Counted from the stretch's first letter, positions 55,621-64,000 are shown. The stretch: DNA of 64,000 bases from CAVQRB01 sp963715055 (GCA_963715055.1 CAVQRB010000018.1:248001-312000); one strand, 5' to 3'. Numbers and translations: made by a program. The notes: generated from the sequence alone by a model not told the origin.

Positions 55621-58095
55621 TTACTTCAGCGTGCGCGTAACTTCCTCGCGCTCGAATATCTCGATCACATCGTTGGGACGAATGTCGTCGTAGTTCTCGA
55701 ATGCCATGCCGCACTCCTGACCGGACTGCACTTCGGCAACCTCGTCCTTGAACCGTTTGAGCGTTTTCAGCGTCCCTTCGTGGATCACCACATCGTCGCG
55801 CAGCAGGCGAACACCTGCGGAACGGCGGGCGATGCCTTCGGTCACAAGGCAACCGGCAACCTTGCCGATACCCGTCACCTTGAAGACTTCCTTGATGGTC
55901 GCATAACCGATGAAGTTCTCGCGGATCTCGGCACTCAGCAGACCGGAAGCCGCCGCCTTCACGTCGTCCACCAGGTCGTAGATCACGGAATAATACCGGA
56001 TCTCGACACCCTTCTGATTGGCCGTATTGCGCGCCGAGGCGTTTGCCCGGACGTTGAAACCCATGATCGGTGCGCCAGAAGCTTCGGCCAGTCCGACGTC
56101 GGTTTCGGTGATCGCGCCAACGCCTGAATGCAGCACGCGCACGCGCACTTCGTCATTGCCGATCTTCTCCATCGCCTGAACGATCGCCTCGGCGGAACCT
56201 TGCACGTCCGCCTTGACGAGGATCGGAAGCTCGCTGACGTTCTCGTCGGCTTTGGCATTGGCCATGAGTTGCTCGAGCGTCGTCGCGGCACCGGCGGCCG
56301 CGCGCTTGTCCTTCGCGGCTTTCTCCCGGTAGCTTGCGATCTCGCGCGCCTGGGCTTCGGTTCCCGTCACGTTGAGAACGTCTCCGGCCTCGGGCGTGCC
56401 GTTGAGACCGAGTACTTCGACCGGCACCGAGGGTCCAGCTTCCTTGACGCGCTCACCCTGATCGTTGATTAGCGCGCGCACCTTGCCGTATTGTTCTCCG
56501 ACAACGAAGATGTCGCCCTGCCGCAGGGTGCCGTTCTGCACCAGAACGGTCGCCACGGGGCCACGGCCCACATCGAGCTGCGCTTCGATCACAGCACCCA
56601 CGGCGGCCCGGTCCGGGTTCGCCTTGAGTTCCAGAATCTCGGCTTGCAGCGCGATGGCTTCCAGCAGGTCATCAAGACCGTCTCCCGTCACCGCAGAGAC
56701 CTCAACGTCCTGTACTTCACCGGACATCTTTTCAACCACGACTTCATGCTGAAGCAGGTCGGTGCGCACCTTGTTTGGGTTGGCGGCCGGCTTGTCGATC
56801 TTGTTGATCGCGACGATCATCGGCACTTTCGCGGCCTTCGCATGGGCGATGGCCTCGACGGTCTGCGGCATCACCGCATCATCCGCCGCAACAACGAGCA
56901 CGACGATATCCGTAACCTGCGCGCCGCGCGATCGCATCGAGGTGAAGGCGGCGTGGCCCGGCGTGTCGAGGAAGGTCAGGAGCTGACCACCTTCGGTTTT
57001 CACCTGATAGGCACCGATATGCTGCGTGATGCCGCCCGCTTCACCGGCCACGACCTTGGCATTGCGGATGGCGTCGAGCAGCGATGTCTTGCCGTGATCG
57101 ACGTGGCCCATGATGGTGATAACCGGTGGCCGAGTCTTGAGGTCCTTGACGTTGTCCTGTTCGACCTTGATCACATCCTCGACGTCGGCATCGGAAACCC
57201 GGACGACGTTGTGGCCGAATTCCTCGATGATCAACTCGGCGGTATCCGCGTCGATCGTCTGGTTCTGCGTGACCATCAGGCCGTTGTTCATCAGCGCCTT
57301 GACCACGGCCCCGACACGCTCCGCCATGCGGTTCGCGAGTTCGGAGACAACGATGGCCTCGGGCAGTTGCACGTCGCGCACGATCTTTTCGCGTTCGACA
57401 CTGCCACCCATGGCTTTCTGCCGGGCGCGCTCCTGCTTGCGTTTGATCGCCGCCATGGAAATCTGGCGGCCACCTTCGCCACCCGACAGCGCCTGGTTCA
57501 GGGTAAGCTTGCCGGAACGGCGGTTGTCATCGCCGCCCTTCGCCCGCTTGCCCGCATCTTCGCGCTCCCGCTCCTGTTTGCGCGGCGTTGCGGCCGGAGC
57601 CGGTCGGCTTGTCGGACGCGAGACATCGGTTTCTTCCGCAGGCGCTGCTGCAGCGTTCGCTGCGGCTTCCGCTTCCAGCTTGCGGCGCTCGTCTTCCTCG
57701 GCCTTGGCCTTGAGGCTTTCTTCGCGCTCGCGCTCTTCGCGTTCCTTCTGCTCCTGTTCGGCCCGACGACGCTCGCGATCCTCGGCGCGTTCACGCTCCT
57801 CGGTTTCGCGGGCTTCCGCTTCCTCGCTCTCGCGCGCCTTGGCAGCCTGCACCGCCTTCAGGCGGCGCTCCATCTCGGCATCGGTGATCCCGGCGGGACG
57901 TTTCGACGGATCGCCCAGAGGCGCCTTGCCGGACGGGGTGGCTGCGGCACCGGGTTTCGGCACCACAACGCGCTTGCGCTTGGTTTCGACCACGACGTTT
58001 TTGGTCCGACCGTGGCTAAAGCTCTGCTTTACGTTGCCCGGACGTGCACCAGCACCGCGCAGACCCAATGTTTTCTTGCCGTCAGTATCGCTCAT
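55621..58095 (-). CDS. infB: Translation initiation factor IF-2
   Basis: An 824-residue GTPase that brings initiator tRNA to the 30S subunit. The N-terminal half is variable and highly charged, with a long Glu/Arg-rich stretch (residues about 85-165) that is probably helical. The G domain starts with ITIMGHVDHGKTSLLDAI (G1), followed by DTPGHAAF (G3) and AINKIDKP (G4), then domains II-IV. The GTPase residues are complete. It is the last gene of the rimP-nusA-ylxR-infB operon, 9 bases after ylxR. Confidence 0.98.
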   Translation of the reverse strand: MSDTDGKKTLGLRGAGARPGNVKQSFSHGRTKNVVVETKRKRVVVPKPGAAATPSGKAPLGDPSKRPAGITDAEMERRLKAVQAAKARESEEAEARETEERERAEDRERRRAEQEQKEREEREREESLKAKAEEDERRKLEAEAAANAAAAPAEETDVSRPTSRPAPAATPRKQEREREDAGKRAKGGDDNRRSGKLTLNQALSGGEGGRQISMAAIKRKQERARQKAMGGSVEREKIVRDVQLPEAIVVSELANRMAERVGAVVKALMNNGLMVTQNQTIDADTAELIIEEFGHNVVRVSDADVEDVIKVEQDNVKDLKTRPPVITIMGHVDHGKTSLLDAIRNAKVVAGEAGGITQHIGAYQVKTEGGQLLTFLDTPGHAAFTSMRSRGAQVTDIVVLVVAADDAVMPQTVEAIAHAKAAKVPMIVAINKIDKPAANPNKVRTDLLQHEVVVEKMSGEVQDVEVSAVTGDGLDDLLEAIALQAEILELKANPDRAAVGAVIEAQLDVGRGPVATVLVQNGTLRQGDIFVVGEQYGKVRALINDQGERVKEAGPSVPVEVLGLNGTPEAGDVLNVTGTEAQAREIASYREKAAKDKRAAAGAATTLEQLMANAKADENVSELPILVKADVQGSAEAIVQAMEKIGNDEVRVRVLHSGVGAITETDVGLAEASGAPIMGFNVRANASARNTANQKGVEIRYYSVIYDLVDDVKAAASGLLSAEIRENFIGYATIKEVFKVTGIGKVAGCLVTEGIARRSAGVRLLRDDVVIHEGTLKTLKRFKDEVAEVQSGQECGMAFENYDDIRPNDVIEIFEREEVTRTLK

Positions 58096-58104
58096 GAAGC
58101 TCGT

Positions 58105-58725
58105 CTATCCTTTCGGATGGCCCTTGCCACCCTCGTTTTCGCGCACGCCTTGAAGTCGTTTGGCTTCCTCTACAACACGTTGCGTGAGTCCACCAGAGGC
58201 GAGCGCCCCATGTATCACAGTTTGGCGTCCGAATGCCAAACCCAATTCATTTGCCGTCAGGCAGCCGATGTAGGAACCGAAATGCGGCGTGCTCAGTTTC
58301 GATTTGCCGCGCCCGGACCCGTCCAGCGCCTGGATCAGCACTTCGGCCTCTTCGAGCTGGAGCCAGCTCTTGACCTTCTCGTAGCCTGCGACCGCCTTTC
58401 CGGCTTTTCGCTGGAGCGATATCAATTCGATAACGCGCCGCAGGAGAAGTCGTTCCACTTCCTGCACCAGATCGTCCGGGACCTGGACGGGCATTTTCGC
58501 GCCGCGGCTGAAGAGCTTCTTCGCAACGGCCTTTTCCAGCGCGGCACGACTGGCCGTAACGTAAATGCCCCGCCCCGGCAGCTTGCCCTGTACATCCGGC
58601 ACGATCCGCGTCTCGGGTCCTACCACGAAACGGATCAGGCCCTGTTTCGGCTGCACCTCGCCCGTGGCAATGCACTTGCGATCAGGACCGTCATCGCGGT
58701 CGTTTGGAGCGCCTCCGCGACCCAT
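58105..58725 (-). CDS. ylxR: RNA-binding protein YlxR (DUF448) with L7Ae-like domain
   Basis: A 206-residue protein. The N-terminal DUF448 region (DRKCIATGEVQPKQGLIRFV, GRGIYVTASRAALEKAV) is the YlxR fold; the C-terminal half (AGKAVAGYEKVKSWLQLEEA) looks like the L7Ae/YlxQ RNA-binding fold. In other bacteria the two are separate genes between nusA and infB; here they are fused, as is usual in alphaproteobacteria. I chose the ATG at 58725; a start at 58785 is possible. It lies 22 bases after nusA. Confidence 0.9.
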   Translation of the reverse strand: MGRGGAPNDRDDGPDRKCIATGEVQPKQGLIRFVVGPETRIVPDVQGKLPGRGIYVTASRAALEKAVAKKLFSRGAKMPVQVPDDLVQEVERLLLRRVIELISLQRKAGKAVAGYEKVKSWLQLEEAEVLIQALDGSGRGKSKLSTPHFGSYIGCLTANELGLAFGRQTVIHGALASGGLTQRVVEEAKRLQGVRENEGGKGHPKG

Positions 58726-58747
58726 CCGGTGACCCCGAGGTCTGAGA

Positions 58748-60361
58748 TCAGACCTCGGATTCCTCCGTCTCTTCGGCGTCCGCATCTTCCTCGGCTTCGA
58801 GGTCCGCAGGATCGACCCAGCCCAGCATGATGCGGGCGGTCATGATCATCGTCTGCGCTTCCTCCAGCGAGACGTCGAAAGGCTCCAGAACACCGTCGTC
58901 CTTCACCCGCTCGCCATTCACCGTCGTCCAGCCACCGGCCAGTTCCCAATCGGCACAGGTCGCGAAATCTTCCAGTGTTTTCACGTCATCGCGGGCCAGC
59001 GCCTCGATCATCTGCGGGGTCAGCCCCTCGAAATCGATCAGGCTGTCCTCGACGCCCAGCGCACGGGCATTTTCCAGCGCAGCCTTGTTCTGCGCTTCGA
59101 GCACGTCGCGGGCACGCGCCTGCAACTCATTGGCGGTATCCTCGTCGACACCATCGATGACCAGAAGCTCGTCGATCTCGACGTAGGCCACTTCTTCGAG
59201 GTTGGAGAAACCTTCAGAGACCAGCAACTGAGCGAAGAACTCGTCCAGATCGAGCTTGTCCACGAAGAGCTTCGTGCGCAGCTCGAACTCGGCCTGACGG
59301 CGCGCGCTCTCCTGCGCTTCGGTCATGATGTCGATGTCGAGGCCGGTCAGCTGGCTGGCCAGACGCACGTTCTGACCGCGACGGCCGATGGCGAGGCTCA
59401 ACTGCTCTTCCGGCACGACGACTTCGATCTTGCCGGCTTCCTCGTCGAGAACCACTTTCGATACTTCCGCCGGTTGCAGCGCGTTCACAAGGAACGTGGG
59501 CTGGTCCTCGTTCCACGGGATGATGTCGATCTTCTCACCCTGCAATTCGTTGACGACCGCCTGCACGCGGCTGCCGCGCATACCGACGCAGGCACCCACA
59601 GGGTCGATGGAATTGTCATAGGAAATAACCGCGATCTTGGCGCGGCTCCCGGGATCGCGGGCCACGGCCTTGATCTCGATGATGCCGTCGTAGATCTCCG
59701 GCACTTCCATCTTGAAGAGCTCCGCCATGAATTCCGGCGCCGTGCGGCTCAGGAAGATCTGCGGGCCGCGCTGCTCGCGGCGCACGTCCTTGATGTAGAC
59801 CCTGATGCGGTCGCCGGGGCGATACGATTCGCGGCCGATCTTCTCGTTGCGGCGCAGGATCGCTTCACCGGCCCCCACATCGACGATGACGTTGCCATAT
59901 TCCTCGCGTTTGACCAGACCGTTGATGATCGTGCCGGCGCGGTCCTTGAATTCCTCGTACTGACGGTCGCGCTCGGCCTCGCGCACTTTCTGGAGAATCA
60001 CCTGCTTGGCGGATTGCGCGGCGATGCGGCCCATCTCGACGGGCGGCACTTCCTCGACGAAGGTGTCGCCGACTTTCGGGTCGTCGAGGTATTGCTTGGC
60101 CTGCTCGACCGTCATTTCGGCCTGATAATTCTCGAGCTCCTCATCCGTGACCACTGTGCGCACGCGGGTAAAGGTGGCGCGACCGGTCTTGCGGTCGATC
60201 TTCACGCGGATGTCCATCTCCGCGCCATAGCGCGACTTCGCAGCACGGGCGAGCAATTCTTCCATCGCTTCGACCACGAGGCCGGGATCGATCATCTTCT
60301 CGCGCGCCACAGCCTCGGCGGTTTGCAAAAGCTCAAGCTGGTTTGCAGATGTAATGGCCAT
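58748..60361 (-). CDS. nusA: Transcription termination/antitermination protein NusA
   Basis: A 537-residue protein that binds RNA polymerase and RNA. The order is an N-terminal polymerase-binding domain, an S1 domain (GTIINGLVKREEYGNVIVD), two KH domains (DPVGACVGMRGSRVQAVVNE and AIGRRGQNVRLASQLTG), and C-terminal helix-hairpin-helix repeats (ARDDVKTLEDFATCADWEL). An acidic tail of about 20 residues follows (ADLEAEEDADAEETEE). The ATG directly follows the rimP stop, without a gap. Confidence 0.97.
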   Translation of the reverse strand: MAITSANQLELLQTAEAVAREKMIDPGLVVEAMEELLARAAKSRYGAEMDIRVKIDRKTGRATFTRVRTVVTDEELENYQAEMTVEQAKQYLDDPKVGDTFVEEVPPVEMGRIAAQSAKQVILQKVREAERDRQYEEFKDRAGTIINGLVKREEYGNVIVDVGAGEAILRRNEKIGRESYRPGDRIRVYIKDVRREQRGPQIFLSRTAPEFMAELFKMEVPEIYDGIIEIKAVARDPGSRAKIAVISYDNSIDPVGACVGMRGSRVQAVVNELQGEKIDIIPWNEDQPTFLVNALQPAEVSKVVLDEEAGKIEVVVPEEQLSLAIGRRGQNVRLASQLTGLDIDIMTEAQESARRQAEFELRTKLFVDKLDLDEFFAQLLVSEGFSNLEEVAYVEIDELLVIDGVDEDTANELQARARDVLEAQNKAALENARALGVEDSLIDFEGLTPQMIEALARDDVKTLEDFATCADWELAGGWTTVNGERVKDDGVLEPFDVSLEEAQTMIMTARIMLGWVDPADLEAEEDADAEETEESEV

Positions 60362-60952
60362 TTATTTGTCTCCCTCAGAGGACATATCAGTCTCTATCTC
60401 TTCCGATACTTCGTCGAACTTGCTCTCGTCGATTGCGCCCGACGCCTTGCGCTGGCGCAGCATTTCCCGGATCAACTCATCCGTCAGCACCAGCTTGGCA
60501 TCGCTCAGCCAGTCGAACTTGAGCCCGATGGTGCCTTCGGCGACATTGATCAAAACCTCGTCGTCCTCGACGCCCGCCAGTTCACCCTTGAAGCGGCGGC
60601 GACCGTCGATCATCTCGCTGGTCTCGATCTTGGCCTCATAGCCTTCGAACATCTCGAAATCCTTCAGCCGTGTCAGCGGCCGGTCGATGCCCGGGCTGGA
60701 GACTTCCAGCGTATATTCGTCCAGGATCGGGTCTTCCACGTCCAGAACAGCGCTTACCGCCTGGCTGATCTCGGCGCAGTCGTCGACTTCGATTCCACCT
60801 TCGGGCTTGTCGGCCATGATCTGCAGAATCGTGGACTTGCCCGACATCAGGCGCACCCGCACCAGTTCGAATCCCATATCCTCAATCACCGGGGTGATGA
60901 TCTCGGAGATGCGGCGGTCGATGGCTGCCTTGGCGATCAGGTCGTTGCTCAT
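60362..60952 (-). CDS. rimP: Ribosome maturation factor RimP
   Basis: A 196-residue protein needed for 30S assembly. Typical blocks are IITPVIEDMGFELVRVRLM, DCAEISQAVSAVLDVEDPI and YTLEVSSPGIDRPLTRLKDF. The C-terminal tail is acidic and about 25 residues longer than in Escherichia coli. The ATG is at 60952; the frame remains open upstream to 61267 but has no family sequence and crosses a terminator. It is the first gene of the operon; a promoter and a leader terminator lie upstream. Confidence 0.95.
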   Translation of the reverse strand: MSNDLIAKAAIDRRISEIITPVIEDMGFELVRVRLMSGKSTILQIMADKPEGGIEVDDCAEISQAVSAVLDVEDPILDEYTLEVSSPGIDRPLTRLKDFEMFEGYEAKIETSEMIDGRRRFKGELAGVEDDEVLINVAEGTIGLKFDWLSDAKLVLTDELIREMLRQRKASGAIDESKFDEVSEEIETDMSSEGDK

Positions 60953-60967
60953 GGATCTTTCAAACAC

Positions 60968-60991
60968 AAAAAAACGGGCGCGCGGCCCGTT
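60968..60991 (-). terminator. Leader terminator (attenuator-like) before rimP
   Basis: On the minus strand AACGGGC and GCCCGTT form a seven-base-pair stem with a five-base loop (60973-60991), followed by a run of seven T (60968-60974, partly in the stem). It lies between the candidate promoter at 61045-61073 and the rimP start at 60952, so transcription of the operon must read through it. Confidence 0.7.
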
Positions 60992-61044
60992 GTCAAACTC
61001 GGTGGAGCATCTGGTTTGGACCCGGGCGCGCCGCTGTTGAAGTC

Positions 61045-61073
61045 CATATACGCAGCGTGGCCCAACTCTGCAA
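61045..61073 (-). promoter_or_regulatory. Candidate sigma-70 promoter of the rimP-nusA-ylxR-infB operon
   Basis: On the minus strand TTGCAG (61073-61068) and TATATG (61050-61045) are separated by 17 bases, close to the consensus. The -35 hexamer and the spacing are the same as those of the dnaK candidate promoter. It lies about 95 bases before rimP. Confidence 0.6.
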
Positions 61074-61085
61074 GCCCCGATCGTG

Positions 61086-61979
61086 TCAGGCCATCCACCA
61101 CCGCTCCGCGGCCCGCAGGTTGTCGAGCGGCCAGCGCGATCCGATCTGCCCGGGCAGCGCGATGCTGCGATGCGCGGCATGGGTTGCCTGCGTCGCGTCA
61201 GGCAGGACGATGAAGTCACGCGCGGCGACCAGCGCCGCTGCATCGTCAATCTCCGCGGCATCGACAAAGCGCTCGATCAGCGCCTGGGCGCGCACATCCC
61301 CTGCGGGCACCGACGTGAGTTCCACGCTCTCAAACCAGCCTGCGCGCGCGTCCTTGTAGTGATGATCGACCCTTTGCCCCACGAATTGCCGCCCCGGAAT
61401 GAAACGATGCGTCCGGTAAAGGCCGGTTCCGATCCCGGTTTCCATCGCCTCGGCCATTTCCGCGGCCGGGTAGATCACCAGATGCGGCGCAGACAGACGG
61501 TAAGGCAACCCCGGATCCGGCACCGCCAGGGTCAGCTGCACCTGATGGCTGCCCTGCGCCTCGATGGACACCACATCGGAGAGTTCGCCCGTTTCATGGA
61601 GCCGCAGCGAGGCCGCCACATCCTCCGCCGAGAGCGGCTTTCCGTGATGAAACTGCACGTCGGGCCGCAGATCGAAGGTCCAGCGCAGCGCATCCGGGCT
61701 GCCGCGCCAGCCGGTCGCAAGCTCGCCACGCAGTGTCCCGTCCGCGGAAACCTCTGTCAGGGTATCGAAGACCGCGCCGGCAGTCGCCACCTGCATGAAG
61801 AGCCCCCGTGTGGTCCGGGTGTCGAAGCTGTCGTCTCGATTGGCTCCGGAAAGCGCGATCCGCAAGCGACCGCCACGGGTGGGACCGGGCTGCGCGGACA
61901 GACCTGTGGCGGCCAGAAGCGCTGCTGCGGCACCGGAGGCGAAAAGCGCCCGGCGGTCCATGTGACGACGCTGCGTCAT
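61086..61979 (-). CDS. Short family-5 (peptide/nickel type) solute-binding protein with Tat-like signal
   Basis: A 297-residue protein matching the first lobe of SBP_bac_5 peptide-binding proteins: RLRIALSGANRDDSFDTRTT, ADGTLRGELATGWRGSPDAL, TFDLRPDVQFHHGKPLSAED, and GTGLYRTHRFIPGRQF. Normal members are about 500 residues, so about the last 200 are missing; the end (RWPLDNLRAAERWWMA) looks natural rather than torn. The N-terminus has two arginines before a hydrophobic stretch (MDRRALFASGAAAALLAA), a Tat-like signal. The ATG at 61979 overlaps the stop of the iminopeptidase gene (ATGA). No permease or ATPase gene is nearby. Confidence 0.83.
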   Translation of the reverse strand: MTQRRHMDRRALFASGAAAALLAATGLSAQPGPTRGGRLRIALSGANRDDSFDTRTTRGLFMQVATAGAVFDTLTEVSADGTLRGELATGWRGSPDALRWTFDLRPDVQFHHGKPLSAEDVAASLRLHETGELSDVVSIEAQGSHQVQLTLAVPDPGLPYRLSAPHLVIYPAAEMAEAMETGIGTGLYRTHRFIPGRQFVGQRVDHHYKDARAGWFESVELTSVPAGDVRAQALIERFVDAAEIDDAAALVAARDFIVLPDATQATHAAHRSIALPGQIGSRWPLDNLRAAERWWMA

Positions 61980-62947
61980 CGCCCGCCAATCCTGTCCATG
62001 GCGCGCACCAGTTCCGCACTGATCCCCGGCTCGGAAAGCGCATGCCCGGCATTCCGCACCATTTTCAATTCGCAGTTCTTCCACGCCGCTGCGAGGGCAT
62101 AGGCACTGTCGGGCGGGCAGATCATGTCATAGCGACCCTGCACGATCACGCCCGGAATATGCGCGATCCGTCCCATATGCGCGAGAATTTGACCGTCGAA
62201 CTCCAGAAAACCGGCATTGGAGAAATAGTGATTCTCCAGCCGCGCAAAGGCTCGGGCATAGTCGCCGGGACTGTCACCGACGCTGCCTGAGGAATGGATT
62301 GAGGCCAGCGCGTTTTCCCAAGCCGACCAGGCCTTGGCGAACCGCGTCTCCAGCGCGATGTCGCCCGAAAAAAGACGTCGCCGGTAGGCTTCGATCAGAT
62401 CTCCGCGTTCGTCCCGTGGCACGATCGAGATGAAGCGCTCCCAGACCTCGGGCCAGAACTTGCCAGCGCCACCGCCGTAAAACCAGTCGAGCTCGGTGCG
62501 TGTCATCAGGAAGACGCCGCGCAGGACGAGATGGCGCACCCTGTCGGGATGGGTCTGCGCATAAATGAGCGAAAGCGTCGCCCCCCAGCTGCCGCCGAAG
62601 ACGACCCAATGCTCGATACCGATTTCCTTGCGGATCAACTCGATGTCGTCCACCAGATGCCAGGTCGTGTTGTGAATAACGCTGGCGTGGGGACGCGACC
62701 GGCCGCAGCCGCGCTGGTCAAAGAGAATCACCCTGAAGATGTCCGGATCGAAGTAGCGCCGCATCGCCGGACTGCAGCCTCCCCCCGGACCACCATGCAG
62801 AACCAGCACCGGGATACCTTCCGGATTACCGCATTGTTCTACATAGATCTTGTGGCCCTGACCAACGTCGAGCATCCGCTGTTCGAACGGGTCGATCGGC
62901 GGATAAAGATACTGAACTGCGCGCTTTTGGTCCGAGAATTTGTCCAT
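61976..62947 (-). CDS. pip: Proline iminopeptidase
   Basis: A 323-residue alpha/beta hydrolase that removes N-terminal proline from peptides. The oxyanion region is VLHGGPGGGCSP, the nucleophile serine is in VVFGGSWGATLSL, the aspartate is in QGRYDMICPP, and the histidine is in RNAGHALSEPG. The N-terminus YLYPPIDPFEQRMLDVGQGH is diagnostic for this family. The start is the ATG at 62947. The gene is coupled to the short binding protein by an ATGA overlap and is divergent from ubiG. A role in peptide use is a fair inference. Confidence 0.94.
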   Translation of the reverse strand: MDKFSDQKRAVQYLYPPIDPFEQRMLDVGQGHKIYVEQCGNPEGIPVLVLHGGPGGGCSPAMRRYFDPDIFRVILFDQRGCGRSRPHASVIHNTTWHLVDDIELIRKEIGIEHWVVFGGSWGATLSLIYAQTHPDRVRHLVLRGVFLMTRTELDWFYGGGAGKFWPEVWERFISIVPRDERGDLIEAYRRRLFSGDIALETRFAKAWSAWENALASIHSSGSVGDSPGDYARAFARLENHYFSNAGFLEFDGQILAHMGRIAHIPGVIVQGRYDMICPPDSAYALAAAWKNCELKMVRNAGHALSEPGISAELVRAMDRIGGR

Positions 62948-62995
62948 GAGACGCCTATATAGAACTAGAACGTACTTGAGCACATGGAGAAGAGA

Positions 62996-63742
62996 ATGCA
63001 AGCGCGACAAACCACGGTCGATCCCGGCGAGATCGCCAAATTCGAGGCAATGGCCGCGGAATGGTGGGATGTGAACGGCAAGTTCAAGCCACTGCACATG
63101 CTCAACCCTTGCCGTCTTGACTACATCACGACGCAGATTGCCGGAGAGTTCGACCGCGACCTGAAAGCGCCCGCCCCGTTCAAGGGTCTGCGCATCCTCG
63201 ACATCGGCTGCGGCGGCGGGCTTCTGGCCGAACCGATGGCCCGGCTCGGGGCGGATGTGGTGGGCGCGGATGCAGCGGCGCGCAACATCCCCGTGGCGCA
63301 GATCCATGCAGAGCAGTCGGGTCTGGAGATCGATTATCGCCACACCACCGCCGAGGCGATGGCCGAGGCGGGCGAGCAATTCGACGTCGTGCTGAACATG
63401 GAAGTCGTGGAACATGTGGCCTCGCCCATCGACTATCTGACCGCCTGCCGCGAGCTTCTGAAACCGGGAGGGCTGCACATCTGCTCGACGCTGAACCGCA
63501 ACCCGAAATCCTACGTGATGGCGATTATTGGCGCGGAACATGTCATGCGCTGGCTGCCGAAGGGCACGCATGAATGGTCGAAGTTCATCACGCCGGACGA
63601 GCTTTTCGAGCTTCTGACCCGCGCAGGCCTCGAGCCGGTGGACCGCAAGGGCTTCGTCTTCAACCCGGTAAGCTGGAGCTGGAAACTTTCCGACCGCGAC
63701 CTGAGCGTGAACTACGTGACCGCCAGCATCAGGCGCGTCTAG
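62996..63742 (+). CDS. ubiG: 3-demethylubiquinone/2-polyprenyl-6-hydroxyphenol O-methyltransferase UbiG
   Basis: A 248-residue SAM-dependent methyltransferase that carries out both O-methylations in ubiquinone synthesis. The SAM loop is RILDIGCGGGLLAEPMARL; FEAMAAEWWDVNGKFKPLH at the N-terminus and GTHEWSKFITPDEL are UbiG signatures. I chose the ATG at 62996, with GGAG 5-9 bases upstream; an ATG at 62984 is in frame. The stop codon overlaps that of the convergent MarR gene within a CTAG. Confidence 0.95.
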   Translation: MQARQTTVDPGEIAKFEAMAAEWWDVNGKFKPLHMLNPCRLDYITTQIAGEFDRDLKAPAPFKGLRILDIGCGGGLLAEPMARLGADVVGADAAARNIPVAQIHAEQSGLEIDYRHTTAEAMAEAGEQFDVVLNMEVVEHVASPIDYLTACRELLKPGGLHICSTLNRNPKSYVMAIIGAEHVMRWLPKGTHEWSKFITPDELFELLTRAGLEPVDRKGFVFNPVSWSWKLSDRDLSVNYVTASIRRV

Positions 63743-64000
63743 GTCTTCTCACCCATCTGCCGGCGCAGTTCGCGCAGGATCGGCAGGGCGTCGCGCACCT
63801 TGGCCTCACCGAGTTTCTCGACCACCTGGTTGATCACCGGCGTGATCGACCCGACCGCAAGATCGCGTGCCTGCCGTCCCGCCGGGCTGATCGAGACGAG
63901 CTTGCGCCGGGCGTCGTCCCAGTCGGGCCGGATATGGATATAACCTACCCATTCCAGCTTGCTGAGCGTGTTGGTCATGGCGCCGCGGGTCACGTGAAAC
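63739..64000 (-). CDS. MarR family transcriptional regulator, 3' part (5' end outside window)
   Basis: The frame is open to the window edge, so only the C-terminal part is present. It contains the recognition helix and wing of a MarR winged helix: RGAMTNTLSKLEWVGYI and IRPDWDDARRKLVSISPAG, followed by the C-terminal dimerisation helices (SITPVINQVVEKLGEAK). MarR proteins usually repress nearby genes and respond to small aromatic compounds. The ligand is unknown. The gene ends tail to tail with ubiG, sharing a CTAG. Confidence 0.9.
   Translation of the reverse strand, partial: FHVTRGAMTNTLSKLEWVGYIHIRPDWDDARRKLVSISPAGRQARDLAVGSITPVINQVVEKLGEAKVRDALPILRELRRQMGEKT

Noticed and set aside
56491..58830. 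779-codon open frame on the plus strand
   Set aside because: It is antisense to infB and ylxR and is a composition artefact.
60999..61035. tRNA-like string (ggtggagcatctggtttgga) near the rimP leader
   Set aside because: No anticodon arm or acceptor stem can be formed around it.

Overview
The window reads as an ordinary chromosomal stretch of an alphaproteobacterium of the Rhodobacteraceae (roseobacter group). It is GC-rich by eye. The evidence is the gene content: an NrnC-type nanoRNase, a MoxR/DUF58/DUF4159 operon, a roseobacter-style paa cluster ending in a PaaX regulator, a DUF5928-type GT14 glycosyltransferase, a rimP-nusA-ylxR-infB operon, and many genes overlapping as ATGA or GTGA. 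I see no rRNA, tRNA, CRISPR array, insertion sequence or prophage.

Layout. 1-4.7 kb: the 3' end of polA, an exported amidohydrolase with an N-terminal DUF333 domain, and a DUF1285 protein. 4.7-11.4 kb: a tightly overlapping operon of a MoxR ATPase, a DUF58 protein and two large membrane proteins of the Bat/DUF4159 type; both large genes carry a one-base frameshift. 11.5-16.8 kb: a soluble hybrid histidine kinase, yaaA, a frameshifted recQ and yggT. 17.2-22.2 kb: an MFS transporter, a mepA endopeptidase, a phytase-like esterase, a queuosine-precursor transporter, an unusual leader-like element built around a perfect Shine-Dalgarno sequence, a VOC protein and arfB. 22.6-30.2 kb: the phenylacetyl-CoA catabolic operon paaJ-A-B-C-D-E-Z-X, preceded by a palindrome.

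30.2-35.0 kb: nrnC, kdsD, lptC-lptA-lptB, hpf and ptsN (Kdo synthesis, LPS export, stress and nitrogen regulation). 35.0-42.8 kb: surface polysaccharide genes, namely a GT14 and two related GT2 glycosyltransferases, galU, kdsB, cysQ and a frameshifted ABC-2 export permease. 43.0-47.0 kb: alkB, dnaK and dnaJ. 47.0-55.6 kb: a phosphate-binding/OmpA fusion, an unrecognised membrane-anchored protein, secA, a parvulin, argJ, mutT and a 44-residue small protein. 55.6-61.1 kb: the infB/ylxR/nusA/rimP operon on the minus strand, with a visible promoter and a leader terminator. 61.1-64 kb: a short family-5 binding protein, proline iminopeptidase, ubiG and the 3' part of a MarR regulator.

The window is dominated by housekeeping genes. 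The best candidates for something new are the Shine-Dalgarno/anti-Shine-Dalgarno element near 21.2-21.3 kb with its 18-codon reading frame, the palindrome ahead of paaJ, the rimP leader terminator, and the DUF333-amidohydrolase fusion. Four genes (two in the MoxR operon, recQ, and the ABC permease) are each broken by a single base in a G/C-rich context. That pattern could be real decay, but base-calling error must be excluded first.
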